From assembly GCA_963693285.1 (NCBI GenBank), contig OY848930.1, positions 2,418,001 through 2,482,000 on the forward strand: a DNA stretch of 64,000 bases, written 5' to 3'. The notes below the pieces were generated by a model, which saw only the letters and a program-made list of their open reading frames with translations, was not told where the DNA came from and made no database searches. The stretch's first letter is position 1; every line of letters begins with the position of its first letter. This document shows, in pieces, positions 37,501-51,261 of the stretch. The DNA comes from Xestospongia muta. Taxonomy: Eukaryota; Porifera; Demospongiae; Haplosclerida; Petrosiidae. Made by a program: the position numbers and the translations under genes.

Positions 37501-39111
37501 TTTCAAAAAGCTCTAAACTCTTTATTTTAGAGTTTTAACCTATTTAGACTACCTTATTAGTATATTTAAGACAGATAAACTTACTAAACTCTTTAGATCA
37601 GCTTATTTAACCAGTTTTCACAGTTAATTTCTAATTTTTTTAACTTTCAAAATGCGCTAAACACTTTATTATAGAGTTTTAATCTATTTAGACTACTTTA
37701 TTAGTATATTTAAGACAGATAAACTTACTAAACTCATTAGATCAGCTCATTTAACCAGTTTTCACAGTTAATTTCTAATTTTTTTAACTTTCAAAAAGCT
37801 CTGAACTCTTTATTTTAGAGTTTTAACCTATTTAGACTAATTTATTAGTATATTTAAGACAGATAAACTTACTAAACTCTTTAGATCAGCTTATTTAACC
37901 AGTTTTCACAGTTAATTTCTAATCTTTCTTAAATTTCAAAAGGCCCTAAACTCTTTATTTTAGAGTTTTAACCTATTTAGACTACTTTATTAGTATATTT
38001 AAGACAGATAAACTGACTAAACTCTTTACATCAGCTTATTTCACCAGTTTCACTGTTAATTTCTAATCTTTTTTAACTTTCCATAAGGTCTAAACTCTTT
38101 ATTTTAGAGTTTTAACCTACTTAGACTACTTTATTAGTATATTTAAGACAGATAAACTTACTAAACTCTTTAGATCAGCTTATTTAACCAGTTTTCACAG
38201 TTAATTCCTAATCTTTTTTAACTTTCAAAAAGCTCTAAACTCTTTATTTTAGAGTTTTAACCTATTTAGACTACTTTATTAGTATATTTAAGACAGATAA
38301 ACTTACTAAACTCTTTACATCAGCTTATTTAACCAGTTTTCACAGTTAATTTCTAATCTTTTTTAACTTTCAAAAAGCTTAAACTCTTTATTTTAGAGTT
38401 TTAACCTATTTAGACTACTTTATTAGTATATTTAAGACAGATAAACTTACTAAACTCTTTAGATCAGCTTATTTAACCAGTTTTCACAGTTAATTTCTAA
38501 TCTTTTTTAACTTTCAAAAAGCTCTAAACTCTTCATTATAGAGTTTTAACCTATTTAGACTACTTTTAGTATATTTCAGATAGATAAACTTATTAAACTC
38601 TTTAGATCAGTTTATATAACCAGATTTCACAGTTAATTTCTAGTCTTTTTTAACTTTAAAAAAGCTCTAAACTCTTTATTTTAGAGTTTTAACCTATTTA
38701 GACTACCTTATTAGTATATTTAAGACAGATAAACTTACTAAACTCTTTAGATCAGCTTATTTAACCAGTTTTCACAGTTAATTTCTAATTTTTTTAACTT
38801 TCAAAATGCGCTAAACACTTTATTATAGAGTTGTAATCTATTTAGACTACTTTATTAGTATATTTAAGACAGATAAACTTACTAAACTCTTTAGATCAGC
38901 TTATTTAACCAGTTTTCACAGTTAATTTCTAATTTTTTTACCATTCAAAAAGCTCCAAACTCTTTAGTTTAGAGTTTTAACCTATTTAGACTACTTTATT
39001 AGTATATTTAAGACAGATAAACTTACTAAACTCTTTAGATCAGCTTATTTAAACAGTTTTGACAGTTAATTTCTAATCTTTCTTAACTTTCAAAAAGGTC
39101 TAAACACTTTA
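34561..39111 (-). repeat. 4551-bp tandem duplication, copy 1
   Basis: Constant offset of 4551 to 39112-43662 was checked at eight or more private markers: CTCTATAAAC (35415/39966), TCATTAGATC (36291/40842), the TTCGTTTCTT variant (37341/41892), TTTCAGATCG (37421/41972) and GCGC (37654/42205; 38808/43359). I found no indel between copies. The junction between copies lies in ATTTTAGAGTTTTA at about 39111-39123. Confidence 0.93.
35374..35449 (-). repeat. 76-bp half-monomer, copy 1
   Basis: TTTTCAC starts at 35374 and 35450, so this unit is only 76 bp. It runs normally to AAAAGCTCTA and then jumps to TAAACTCTTTAGATCAGC, losing 69 bp. The join is at the motif that occurs twice per monomer (CTAAACTCTTTA on this strand), as expected from mispairing of the two half-units. 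Further copies lie at 39925-40000 and 47942-48017. Confidence 0.88.
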
Positions 39112-42100
39112 TTTTAGAGTTTTAAACTATTTAGACTACTTTATTAGTATATTTAAGACAGATAAATTTACTAAACTCTTTAGATCAGCTTATTTAACCA
39201 GTTTTCACAGTTAATTTCTAATCTTTTTTAGCTTTCAAAAAGGTCTAAACTCTTTATTTTAGAGTTTTAACCTATTTAGACTACTTTATTAGTATATTTT
39301 AGACAGATAAACTTACTAAACTCTTTAGATCAGCTTATTTAACCAGTTTTAACAGTTAATTTCTAATCTTTCTTAGATTTAAAAAGGCTCTAAACTCTTT
39401 ATTTTAGAGTTTTAACCTATTTAGACTACTTTATTAGTATATTTAAGACAGATAAACTTATAAAACTCTTTAGATCAGCTTGTTTAACCAGTTTCTCAGT
39501 ATATTTCTAATCTTTTTTAACTTTGAAAAAGCTCTAAACTCTTTATTTTAGAGTTTTAACCTATTTAGACTACTTTATTAGTATATTTAAAACAGATAAA
39601 TTTACAAAACTCTTTAGATCAGCTTATTTAACCAGTTTTCACAGTTAATTTCTAATCTTTTTTAGCTTTCAAAAAGCTCTAAACTCTTTATTTTAGAGTT
39701 TTAACCTATTTAGACTACTTTATTAGTATATTTGAGACAGATAAACTTACTAAACTCTTTAAATCAGCTTATTTCACCAGTTTTCACGGTTAATTTCTAA
39801 TCTTTTTAACTATCAAAAAGCTCTAAACTCTTTATTTTGTAGTTATAACCTATTTAGACTACTTTATTAGAATATTTGAGACAGATAAACTTACTAAACT
39901 CTTTAAATCAGCTTATTTAACCAGTTTTCACAGTTAATTTCTAATCTTTTTTAACTTTCAAAAAGCTCTATAAACTCTTTAGATCAGCTTATTTAACCAG
40001 TTTTCACAGTTAATTTCTAATCTTTCTTAAATTTGAAAAGGCTCTAAACTCTTTATTTTAGAGTTTTAACCTATTTAGACTACTTTATTAGTATATTTAA
40101 GACAGATAAACTTATAAAACTCTTTAGATCAGCTTATTTAACCAGTTTCTCAGTATATTTCTAATCTTTTTTAATTTTGAAAAAGCTTTAAAGTCTTTAT
40201 TTTAGAGTTTTAACCTATTTAGACTACTTTATTAGTATATTTAAGACAGATAAATTTACTAAACTCTTTAGATCAGCTTATTTAACCAGTTTTCACAGTT
40301 AATTTCTAATCTTTTTTAGCTTTCAAAAAGCTCTAAACTCTTTATTTTAGAGTTTTAACCTATTTAGACTACTTTATTAGTATATTTGAGTCAGATAAAC
40401 TTACTAAACTCTTTAAATCATCTTATTTCACCAGTTTTCACAGTTAATTTCTAATCTTTTTAACTTTCAAAAAGCTCTAAACTCTTTATTTTGGAGTTTT
40501 AACCTATTTAGACTACTTTATTAGTATATTTAAGACAGATAAACTTACTAAACTCTTTACATCAGCTTATTTAACCAGTTTTCACAGTTAATTTCTAATC
40601 TTTTTTAACTTTCAAAAAGCTCTAAACTCTTTATTTTAGAGTTTTAACCTATTTAGACTACTTTATTAGTATATTTAAGACAGATAAACTTATAAAACTC
40701 TTTAGATAAGCTTATTTAACCAGTTTCTTAGTATATTTCTAATCTTTTTTAACTTTCAAAAGCTCTAAACTCTTTATTTTAGAGTTTTATCCTATTTAGA
40801 CTACTTTATTAGTATATTTAAGACAGATAAACTTACTAAACTCATTAGATCAGCTCATTTAACCAGTTTTCACAGTTAATTTCTAATTTTTTTAACTTTC
40901 AAAAAGCTCTGAACTCTTTATTTTAGAGTTTTAACCTATTTAGACTAATTTATTAGTATATTTAAGACAGATAAACTTACTAAACTCTTTAGATCAGCTT
41001 ATTTAACCAGTTTTCACAGTTAATTTCTAATCTTTCTTAAATTTCAAAAGGCCCTAAACTCTTTATTTTAGAGTTTTAACCTATTTAGACTACTTTATTA
41101 GTATATTTAAGACAGATAAACTGACTAAACTCTTTACATCAGCTTATTTCACCAGTTTCACTGTTAATTTCTAATTTTTTTTAACTTTCCATAAGGTCTA
41201 AACTCTTTATTTTAGAGTTTTAACCTACTTAGACTACTTTATTAGTATATTTAAGACAGATAAACTTACTAAACTCTTTAGATCAGCTTATTTAACCAGT
41301 TTTCACAGTTAATTCCTAATCTTTTTTAACTTTCAAAAAGCTCTAAACTCTTTATTTTAGAGTTTTAACCTATTTAGACTACTTTATTAGTATATTTAAG
41401 ACAGATAAACTTACTAAACTCTTTACATCAGCTTATTTAACCAGTTTTCACAGTTAATTTCTAATCTTTTTTAACTTTCAAAAAGCTTAAACTCTTTATT
41501 TTAGAGTTTTAACCTATTTAGACTACTTTATTAGTATATTTAAGACAGATAAACTTACTAAACTCTTTAGATCAGCTTATTTAACCAGTTTTCACAGTTA
41601 ATTTCTAATCTTTCTTAAATTTCAAAAGGCCCTAAACTCTTTATTTTAGAGTTTTAACCTATTTAGACTACTTTATTAGTATATTTAAGACAGATAAACT
41701 TAGTAAACTCTTTAGATCAGCTTATTTAACCAGTTTCACTGTTAATTTCTAATCTTTTTTAACTTTCAAAAAGGTCTGAACTCTTTATTTTAGAGTTTTA
41801 ACCTATTTAGACTACTTTATTAGTATATTTAAGACAGATAAACTTACTAAACTCTTTAGATCAGCTTATTTAACCAGTTTTCACAGTTAATTTCGTTTCT
41901 TTTTTAACTTTCAAAAACCTCTAAACTCTTCATTATAGAGTTTTAACCTATTTAGACTACTTTTAGTATATTTCAGATCGATAAACTTATTAAACTCTTT
42001 AGATAAGTTTATTTAACCAGATTTCACAGTTAATTTCTAATCTTTTTTAACTTTCAAAAAGCTCTAAACTCTTTATTTTAGAGTTTTAACCTATTTAGAC

Positions 42101-43674
42101 TACCTTATTAGTATATTTAAGACAGATAAACTTACTAAACTCTTTAGATCAGCTTATTTAACCAGTTTTCACAGTTAATTTCTAATTTTTTTAACTTTCA
42201 AAATGCGCTAAACACTTTATTATAGAGTTTTAATCTATTTAGACTACTTTATTAGTATATTTAAGACAGATAAACTTACTAAACTCATTAGATCAGCTCA
42301 TTTAACCAGTTTTCACAGTTAATTTCTAATTTTTTTAACTTTCAAAAAGCTCTGAACTCTTTATTTTAGAGTTTTAACCTATTTAGACTAATTTATTAGT
42401 ATATTTAAGACAGATAAACTTACTAAACTCTTTAGATCAGCTTATTTAACCAGTTTTCACAGTTAATTTCTAATCTTTCTTAAATTTCAAAAGGCCCTAA
42501 ACTCTTTATTTTAGAGTTTTAACCTATTTAGACTACTTTATTAGTATATTTAAGACAGATAAACTGACTAAACTCTTTACATCAGCTTATTTCACCAGTT
42601 TCACTGTTAATTTCTAATCTTTTTTAACTTTCCATAAGGTCTAAACTCTTTATTTTAGAGTTTTAACCTACTTAGACTACTTTATTAGTATATTTAAGAC
42701 AGATAAACTTACTAAACTCTTTAGATCAGCTTATTTAACCAGTTTTCACAGTTAATTCCTAATCTTTTTTAACTTTCAAAAAGCTCTAAACTCTTTATTT
42801 TAGAGTTTTAACCTATTTAGACTACTTTATTAGTATATTTAAGACAGATAAACTTACTAAACTCTTTACATCAGCTTATTTAACCAGTTTTCACAGTTAA
42901 TTTCTAATCTTTTTTAACTTTCAAAAAGCTTAAACTCTTTATTTTAGAGTTTTAACCTATTTAGACTACTTTATTAGTATATTTAAGACAGATAAACTTA
43001 CTAAACTCTTTAGATCAGCTTATTTAACCAGTTTTCACAGTTAATTTCTAATCTTTTTTAACTTTCAAAAAGCTCTAAACTCTTCATTATAGAGTTTTAA
43101 CCTATTTAGACTACTTTTAGTATATTTCAGATAGATAAACTTATTAAACTCTTTAGATCAGTTTATATAACCAGATTTCACAGTTAATTTCTAGTCTTTT
43201 TTAACTTTAAAAAAGCTCTAAACTCTTTATTTTAGAGTTTTAACCTATTTAGACTACCTTATTAGTATATTTAAGACAGATAAACTTACTAAACTCTTTA
43301 GATCAGCTTATTTAACCAGTTTTCACAGTTAATTTCTAATTTTTTTAACTTTCAAAATGCGCTAAACACTTTATTATAGAGTTGTAATCTATTTAGACTA
43401 CTTTATTAGTATATTTAAGACAGATAAACTTACTAAACTCTTTAGATCAGCTTATTTAACCAGTTTTCACAGTTAATTTCTAATTTTTTTACCATTCAAA
43501 AAGCTCCAAACTCTTTAGTTTAGAGTTTTAACCTATTTAGACTACTTTATTAGTATATTTAAGACAGATAAACTTACTAAACTCTTTAGATCAGCTTATT
43601 TAAACAGTTTTGACAGTTAATTTCTAATCTTTCTTAACTTTCAAAAAGGTCTAAACACTTTATTTTAGAGTTTT
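39112..43674 (-). repeat. 4551-bp tandem duplication, copy 2
   Basis: Same series of monomers as 34561-39111. At about 43674 it leaves the tandem register and continues as the 33.7-34.9 kb sequence (TTTTACCTTTTTAGACTAC), that is, as the original downstream flank of the 32.1-kb segment. Confidence 0.93.
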
Positions 43675-43969
43675 ACCTTTTTAGACTACTTTATTAGTAT
43701 ATTTAAAACAGATAAACTTACTAAACTCATTAGATCAGCTTATTTAACCAGTTTTCACAGCTCATTTCTAATCTTTCTTAAATTTCAAAAGGTCCTAAAC
43801 TCTCTATTTTATAGTTTTAACCTATTTAGACTACTTTATTAGTATATTTAAGACAGATAAACTTACTAAACTCTTTAGATCAGCTTATTTAACCAGTTTT
43901 CACAGTTAATTTCTAATCTTTTTTACCTTTCAAAAAGCTCTAAACTCTTTATTTTAGAGTTTTAACCTA

Positions 43970-46900
43970 TTTAGACTACTTTATTAGTATATTTAAGACA
44001 GATAAACTTACTAAACTCTTTACATCAGCTTATTTAACCAGTTTTCACAGTTAATTTCTAATCTTTTTTAACTTTCAAAAAGCTCTAAACTCTTTATTTT
44101 AGAGTTTTAACCTATTTAGACTACTTTATTAGTATATTTAAGACAGATAAACTTATAAAACTCTTTAGATAAGCTTATTTAACCAGTTTCTTAGTATATT
44201 TCTAATCTTTTTTAACTTTCAAAAGCTCTAAACTCTTTATTTTAGAGTTTTATCCTATTTAGACTACTTTATTAGTATATTTAAGACAGATATATTTTCT
44301 AAACTCTTTAGATCAGCTTATTTAACCAGTTTTCACAGTTAATTTCTAATCTTTTTTAGCTTTCAATAAGCTCTAAACTTTTTCTTTTAGAGTTTTAACC
44401 TATTTAGACTACTTTATTAGTATATTTGAGACAGATAAACTTACTAAACTCTTTAAATCAGCTTATTTCACCGGTTTCTCAGTATATTTCTAATCTTTTT
44501 TAAATTTCAAAAAGGTCTAAACTCTTTATTTTAGAGTTTTAAACTATTTAGACTACTTTATTAGTATATTTAAGACAGATAAATTTACTAAACTCTTTAG
44601 ATCAGCTTATTTAACCAGTTTTCACAGTTAATTTCTAATCTTTTTTAGCTTTCAAAAAGGTCTAAACTCTTTATTTTAGAGTTTTAACCTATTTAGACTA
44701 CTTTATTAGTATATTTTAGACAGATAAACTTACTAAACTCTTTAGATCAGCTTATTTAACCAGTTTTAACAGTTAATTTCTAATCTTTCTTAAATTTAAA
44801 AAGGCTCTAAACTCTTTATTTTAGTGTTTTAACCTATTTAGACTACTTTATTAGTATATTTAAGACAGATAAACTTATAAAACTCTTTAGATCAGCTTAT
44901 TTAACCAGTTTCTCAGTATATTTCTAATCTTTTTTAATTTTGAAAAAGCTTTAAAGTCTTTATTTTAGAGTTTTAACCTATTTAGACTACTTTATTAGTA
45001 TATTTAAGACAGATAAATTTACTAAACTCTTTAGATCAGCTTATTTAACCAGTTTTCACAGTTAATTTCTAATCTTTTTTAGCTTTCAAAAAGCTCTAAA
45101 CTCTTTATTTTAGAGTTTTAACCTATTTAGACTACTTTATTAGTATATTTGAGTCAGATAAACTTACTAAACTCTTTAAATCATCTTATTTCACCAGTTT
45201 TCACAGTTAATTTCTAATCTTTTTAACTTTCAAAAAGCTCTAAACTCTTTATTTTGGAGTTTTAACCTATTTAGACTACTTTATTAGTATATTTAAGACA
45301 GATAAACTTACTAAACTCTTTACATCAGCTTATTTAACCAGTTTTCACAGTTAATTTCTAATCTTTTTTAACTTTCAAAAAGCTCTAAACTCTTTATTTT
45401 AGAGTTTTAACCTATTTAGACTACTTTATTAGTATATTTAAGACAGATAAACTTATAAAACTCTTTAGATAAGCTTATTTAACCAGTTTCTTAGTATATT
45501 TCTAATCTTTTTTAACTTTCAAAAGCTCTAAACTCTTTATTTTAGAGTTTTATCCTATTTAGACTACTTTATTAGTATATTTAAGACAGATATATTTTCT
45601 AAACTCTTTAGATCAGCTTATTTAACCAGTTTTCACAGTTAATTTCTAATCTTTTTTAGCTTTCAATAAGCTCTAAACTTTTTATTTTAGAGATTTAACC
45701 TATTTAGACTACTTTATTAGTATATTTGAGACAGATAAACTTACTAAACTCTTTAAATCAGCTTATTTCACCGGTTTCTCAGTGTATTTCTAATCTTTTT
45801 TAAATTTCAAAAAGGTCTAAACTCTTTATTTTAGAGTTTTAAACTATTTAGACTACTTTATTAGTATATTTAAGACAGATAAATTTACTAAACTCTTTAG
45901 ATCAGCTTATTTAACCAGTTTTCACAGTTAATTTCTAATCTTTTTTAGCTTTCAAAAAGGTCTAAACTCTTTATTTTAGAGTTTTAACCTATTTAGACTA
46001 CTTTATTAGTATATTTTAGACAGATAAACTTACTAAACTCTTTAGATCAGCTTATTTAACCAGTTTTAACAGTTAATTTCTAATCTTTCTTAAATTTAAA
46101 AAGGCTCTAAACTCTTTATTTTAGAGTTTTAACCTATTTAGACTACTTTATTAGTATATTTAAGACAGATAAACTTATAAAACTCTTTAGATCAGCTTGT
46201 TTAACCAGTTTCTCAGTATATTTCTAATCTTTTTTAATTTTGAAAAAGCTTTAAATTCTTTATTTTAGAGTTTTAACCTATTTAGACTACTTTATTAGTA
46301 TATTTAAGACAGATAAATTTACTAAACTCTTTAGATCAGCTTATTTAACCAGTTTTCACAGTTAATTTCTAATCTTTTTTAGCTTTCAAAAAGCTCTAAA
46401 CTCTTTATTTTAGAGTTTTAACCTATTTAGACTACTTTATTAGTATATTTGAGTCAGATAAACTTACTAAACTCTTTAAATCATCTTATTTCACCAGTTT
46501 TCACAGTTAATTTCTAATCTTTTTAACTTTCAAAAAGCTCTAAACTCTTTATTTTGGAGTTTTAACCTATTTAGACTACTTTATTAGTATATTTAAGACA
46601 GATAAATTTACTAAACTCTTTACATCAGCTTATTTAACCAGTTTTCACAGTTAATTTCTAATCTTTTTTAACTTTCAAAAAGCTCTAAACTCTTTATTTT
46701 AGAGTTTTAACCTATTTAGACTACTTTATTAGTATATTTAAGACAGATAAACTTACTAAACTCTTTAGATAAGCTTATTTAACCAGTTTCTTAGTATATT
46801 TCTAATCTTTTTTAACTTTCAAAAGCTCTAAACTCTTTATTTTAGAGTTTTATCCTATTTAGACTACTTTATTAGTATATTTAAGACAGATAAACTTAGT

Positions 46901-47510
46901 AAACTCTTTAGATCAGCTTATTTAACCAGTTTTCACAGTTAATTTCTAATCTTTTTTAGCTTTCAATAAGCTCTAAACTTTTTATTTTAGAGTTTTAACC
47001 TATTTAGACTACTTTATTAGTATATTTGAGACAGATAAACTTACTAAACTCTTTAAATCAGCTTATTTCACCAGTTTCTCAGTGTATTTCTAATCTTTTT
47101 TAAATTTCAAAAAGGTCTAAACTCTTTATTTTAGAGTTTTAAACTATTTAGACTACTTTATTAGTATATTTAAGACAGATAAATTTACTAAACTCTTTAG
47201 ATCAGCTTATTTAACCAGTTTTCACAGTTAATTTCTAATCTTTTTTAGCTTTCAAAAAGGTCTAAACTCTTTATTTTAGAGTTTTAACCTATTTAGACTA
47301 CTTTATTAGTATATTTTAGACAGATAAACTTACTAAACTCTTTAGATCAGCTTATTTAACCAGTTTTAACAGTTAATTTCTAATCTTTCTTAAATTTAAA
47401 AAGGCTCTAAACTCTTTATTTTAGAGTTTTAACCTATTTAGACTACTTTATTAGTATATTTAAGACAGATAAACTTATAAAACTCTTTAGATCAGCTTGT
47501 TTAACCAGTT
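43970..47510 (-). repeat. 1300-bp nine-monomer HOR, about 2.7 copies
   Basis: Copies are about 43970-45269, 45270-46569 and 46570-47510. Offset 1300 holds at GATATATTTTCT (44289 and 45589), GAGTCAGAT (45151 and 46451), CAGTGTATTTC (45780 and 47080) and CAGCTTGTTTAACC (46193 and 47493). The first copy derives from 34.0-36.0 kb-type sequence in which about 654 bp (34.9-35.56 kb equivalent) is missing: the offset to that region changes from 9968 to 9314. Confidence 0.9.
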
Positions 47511-48260
47511 TCTCAGTATATTTCTAATCTTTTTTAACTTTGAAAAAGCTCTAAACTCTTTATTTTAGAGTTTTAACCTATTTAGACTACTTTATTAGTA
47601 TATTTAAAACAGATAAATTTACAAAACTCTTTAGATCAGCTTATTTAACCAGTTTTCACAGTTAATTTCTAATCTTTTTTAGCTTTCAAAAAGCTCTAAA
47701 CTCTTTATTTTAGAGTTTTAACCTATTTAGACTACTTTATTAGTATATTTGAGACAGATAAACTTACCAAACTCTTTAAATCAGCTTATTTCACCAGTTT
47801 TCACGGTTAATTTCTAATCTTTTTAACTATCAAAAAGCTCTAAACTCTTTATTTTGTAGTTATAACCTATTTAGACTACTTTATTAGAATATTTGAGACA
47901 GATAAACTTACTAAACTCTTTAAATCAGCTTATTTAACCAGTTTTCACAGTTAATTTCTAATCTTTTTTAACTTTCAAAAAGCTCTATAAACTCTTTAGA
48001 TCAGCTTATTTAACCAGTTTTCACAGTTAATTTCTAATCTTTCTTAAATTTGAAAAGGCTCTAAACTCTTTATTTTAGAGTTTTAACCTATTTAGACTAC
48101 TTTATTAGTATATTTAAGACAGATAAACTTATAAAACTCTTTAGATCAGCTTATTTAACCAGTTTCTCAGTATATTTCTAATCTTTTTTAATTTTGAAAA
48201 AGCTTTAAAGTCTTTATTTTAGAGTTTTAACCTATTTAGACTACTTTATTAGTATATTTA
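47488..48260 (-). repeat. Copy of the 34.92-35.69 kb segment including the half-monomer
   Basis: Offset 12568 from 34920-35692 and 8017 from 39471-40243. It carries the AACAGATAAATTTACAAAAC, GTAGTTATAACC and CTCTATAAAC markers. It ends where AGTATATTTAAGACTGATAA replaces the source reading at about 48264. Confidence 0.86.
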
Positions 48261-50400
48261 AGACTGATAAACTTACTAAACTCTTTAGATCAGCTTATTT
48301 AATCAGTTTTCAGTGTTAATTTCTAATCTTTTTTAACTTTCAAAAAGCTCTAAACTCTTTATTTTAGAGTTTTAACCTATTTAGACTACTTTATTGGTAT
48401 ATTTAAGACAGATAAACTTACTAAACTCTTTAGATTAGCTTATTTCACTAGTTTTCACAGTTAATTTCTAATCTTTTTTAACTTTCAAAAAGCTCTAAAC
48501 TCTTTATTTTGTAGTTTTAACCTATTTAGACTACCTTATTAGTATATTTAAAACAGATAAACTTACTAAACTCTTTAGATCAGCTTATTTAACCAGTTTT
48601 CACAGTTAATTTCTAATCTTTTTTAACTTTCAAAAAGGTGTAAACTCTTTATTTTAGAGTTTTAACCAATTTAGACAACTTTCTTAGTATAGTTAAGACA
48701 GATAAACTTACTAAACTCTTTAGATCAACTTATTTAACCAGATTTCACAGTTAATTTCTAATCTTTTTTAACTTTCAAAAAGCTCTAAACTCTTTATTTT
48801 AGAGTTTTAACCTATTTAGACTACTTTATTAGTATATTTAAGACAGATAAACTTACTAAACTCTTTAGATCAGCTTATTTAACCAGTTTTCACACTTAAT
48901 TTCTAATCTTTTTTAACTTTCAAAAAGCTCTAAACTCTTTATTTTAGTGTTTTAACCTATTTAGACTACTTTATTAGTATATTTAAGACAGATAAACTTA
49001 CTAAACTCTTTAGATCAGCTTATATAACCAGTTTCTCAGTATATTTCTAATCTTTTTTAACTTTCAAAAAGCTCTAAACTCTTTATTTTAGAGTTTTAAC
49101 CTATTTAGACTACTTTATTAGTATATTTAAGACAGACAAATTTACTAAACTCTTTAGATCAGCTTATTTAACCAGTTTTCACAGTTAATTTCTAATCTTT
49201 TTTAGCTTTCAAAAAGCTCTAAACTTTTTATTTTAGAGTTTTAACCTATTTAGACTACTTTATTAGTATATTTGAGACAGATAAACTTACTAAACTCTTT
49301 AAATCAGCTTATTTCACTAGTTTTCACAGTTAATTTCTAATCTTTTTCAGTTTCAAAAAGCTCTAAACTCGTTATTTTGTAGTTATAACCTATTTAGACT
49401 ACTTTATTAGTATATTTGAGACAGATAAACTTACTAAACTCTTTAGATCAGCTCAATTAACCGGTTTTCACAGTTAATTTCTAATCTTTCTTAAATTTCA
49501 CAAGGCCCTAAACTATTTATTTTAGAGTTTTAACCTATTTAGACTACTTCATTAGTATATTTAAGACTGATAAACTTACTAAACTCTTTAGATCAGCTTA
49601 TTTAACCAGTTTTCACTGTTAATTTCTAATCTTTTTTAACTTTCAAAAAGCTCTAAACTCTTTATTTTAGAGTTTTAACCTATTTAGACAACTTTATTAG
49701 TATATTTAAGACAGATAAACTTAATAAACTCTTTAGATCAGCTTATTTAACCAGTTTTCACAGTTAATTTCTAATCTTTTTTAACTTTCAAAAAGCTCTA
49801 AACTCTTTATTTTAGAGTTTTAACCTATTTAGACTACTTTATTAGTATATTTAAGACAGATAAACTTAATAAACTCTTTAGATCAGCTTATTTACCAGTT
49901 TTCACAGTTAATTTCTAATCTTTTTTAACTTTCAAAAGCTCTAAACTCTTTATTTTAGAGTTTTAACCAATTTAAAATACTTTCTTAGTATAGTTAAGAC
50001 AGATAAACTTACTAAACTCTTTAGATCAACTTATTTAACCAGTTTTCACAGTTAATTTCTAATCTTTTTTAACTTTAAAAAGGTCTAAACTCTTTATTTT
50101 AGAGTTTTAACCTATTTAGACTACTTTATTAGTATATTTAAGACAGATAAATTTACTAAACTCTTTAGATCAGCTTATTTAACCAGTTTTCACAGTTGAT
50201 TTCTAATCTTTCTTAAATTTGAAAAGGCTGTAAACTCCTTATTTTAGAGTTTTAACCTATTTAGACTACTTTATTAGTATATTTAAGACAGATAAACTTA
50301 CTAAACTCTTTAGATCAGCTTATTTAACCAGTTTCTCAGTATATTCTAATCTTTTTTAACTTTCAAAAAGCTCTAATCTCTTTATTTTACAGTTGTAACC
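48261..50400 (-). repeat. Mixed monomers, short copies only
   Basis: About 15 monomers. Small matches are 48600-48780 with 49900-50080 (TTTCTTAGTATAGTTAAGAC, offset 1301) and 50030-50505 with 53917-54392 (CACAGTTGATTTC, offset 3887). Nothing other than satellite is present. Confidence 0.75.
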
Positions 50401-51040
50401 TATTTAGACTACTTTATTAGTATATTTAAGACAGATAAATTTACTAAACTCTTTAGATCAGCTTATTTAACCAGTTTTCGCAGTTAATTTCTAATCTTTT
50501 TTAACTTTCAAAAAGCTCTAAACTCTTTATTTTAGAGTTTTATTCTATTTTGACTACTTTATTAGTATATTTAAGACCGATAAACTTACTAAACTCTTTA
50601 AATCAGCTTATTTAATCAGTTTTCACAGTTAATTTCTAATCTTTTTAACTTTCAAAAAGCTCTAAACACTTTATTTTGGAGTTTTAACCTATTTAGACTA
50701 CTTTAATAGTATATTTAACAGAAATAAACTTACTAAACTCTTTATATAACCTTATTTAACCAGTTTTCACAGTTAATTTCTAATTTTTTTTAACTTTCAA
50801 AAAGCTCTAAACACTTTATTTAAGAGATTTAAGCTATTTAGACTAGTTTATTAATATATTTAAGACAGATAAACTTACTAAACTCTATAAATCGGCTTAT
50901 TTAACCAGTTTTCACAGTTAATTTCTAATCTTTTTTAACTTTCAAAAAGCTCTAAACTCTTTATTTTAGAGTTTTAACCTATTTAGACTACTCTATTAGT
51001 ATATTTAAGACAGATAAACTTACTAAACTCTTTAGATCGG
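50400..51040 (-). repeat. 640-bp segment repeated at 58.24-58.88 kb
   Basis: Offset 7842, checked at TTTTCGCAGTTAAT (CGCAG 50479 and 58321), TTTATATAACCTTATTT (50741 and 58583) and TCTATAAATCGGC. Few differences within the block. Confidence 0.85.
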
Positions 51041-51261
51041 CTTATTTAACCAGTTTTCACAGTTAATTTCTAATCTTTTTTAACCTTCAAAATTATCTAA
51101 ACTCTTTATTTTAGAGTTTTAACCTATTTAGACTACTTTATTAGTATATTTAAGACAGATAAACTTACTAAACTCTTTAGATCAGCTTATTTAACCAGTT
51201 TTCACAGTTAATTTCTAATCTTTTTTAACTTTCAAAAAGCTCTAAACTCTTTATTTTAGAG

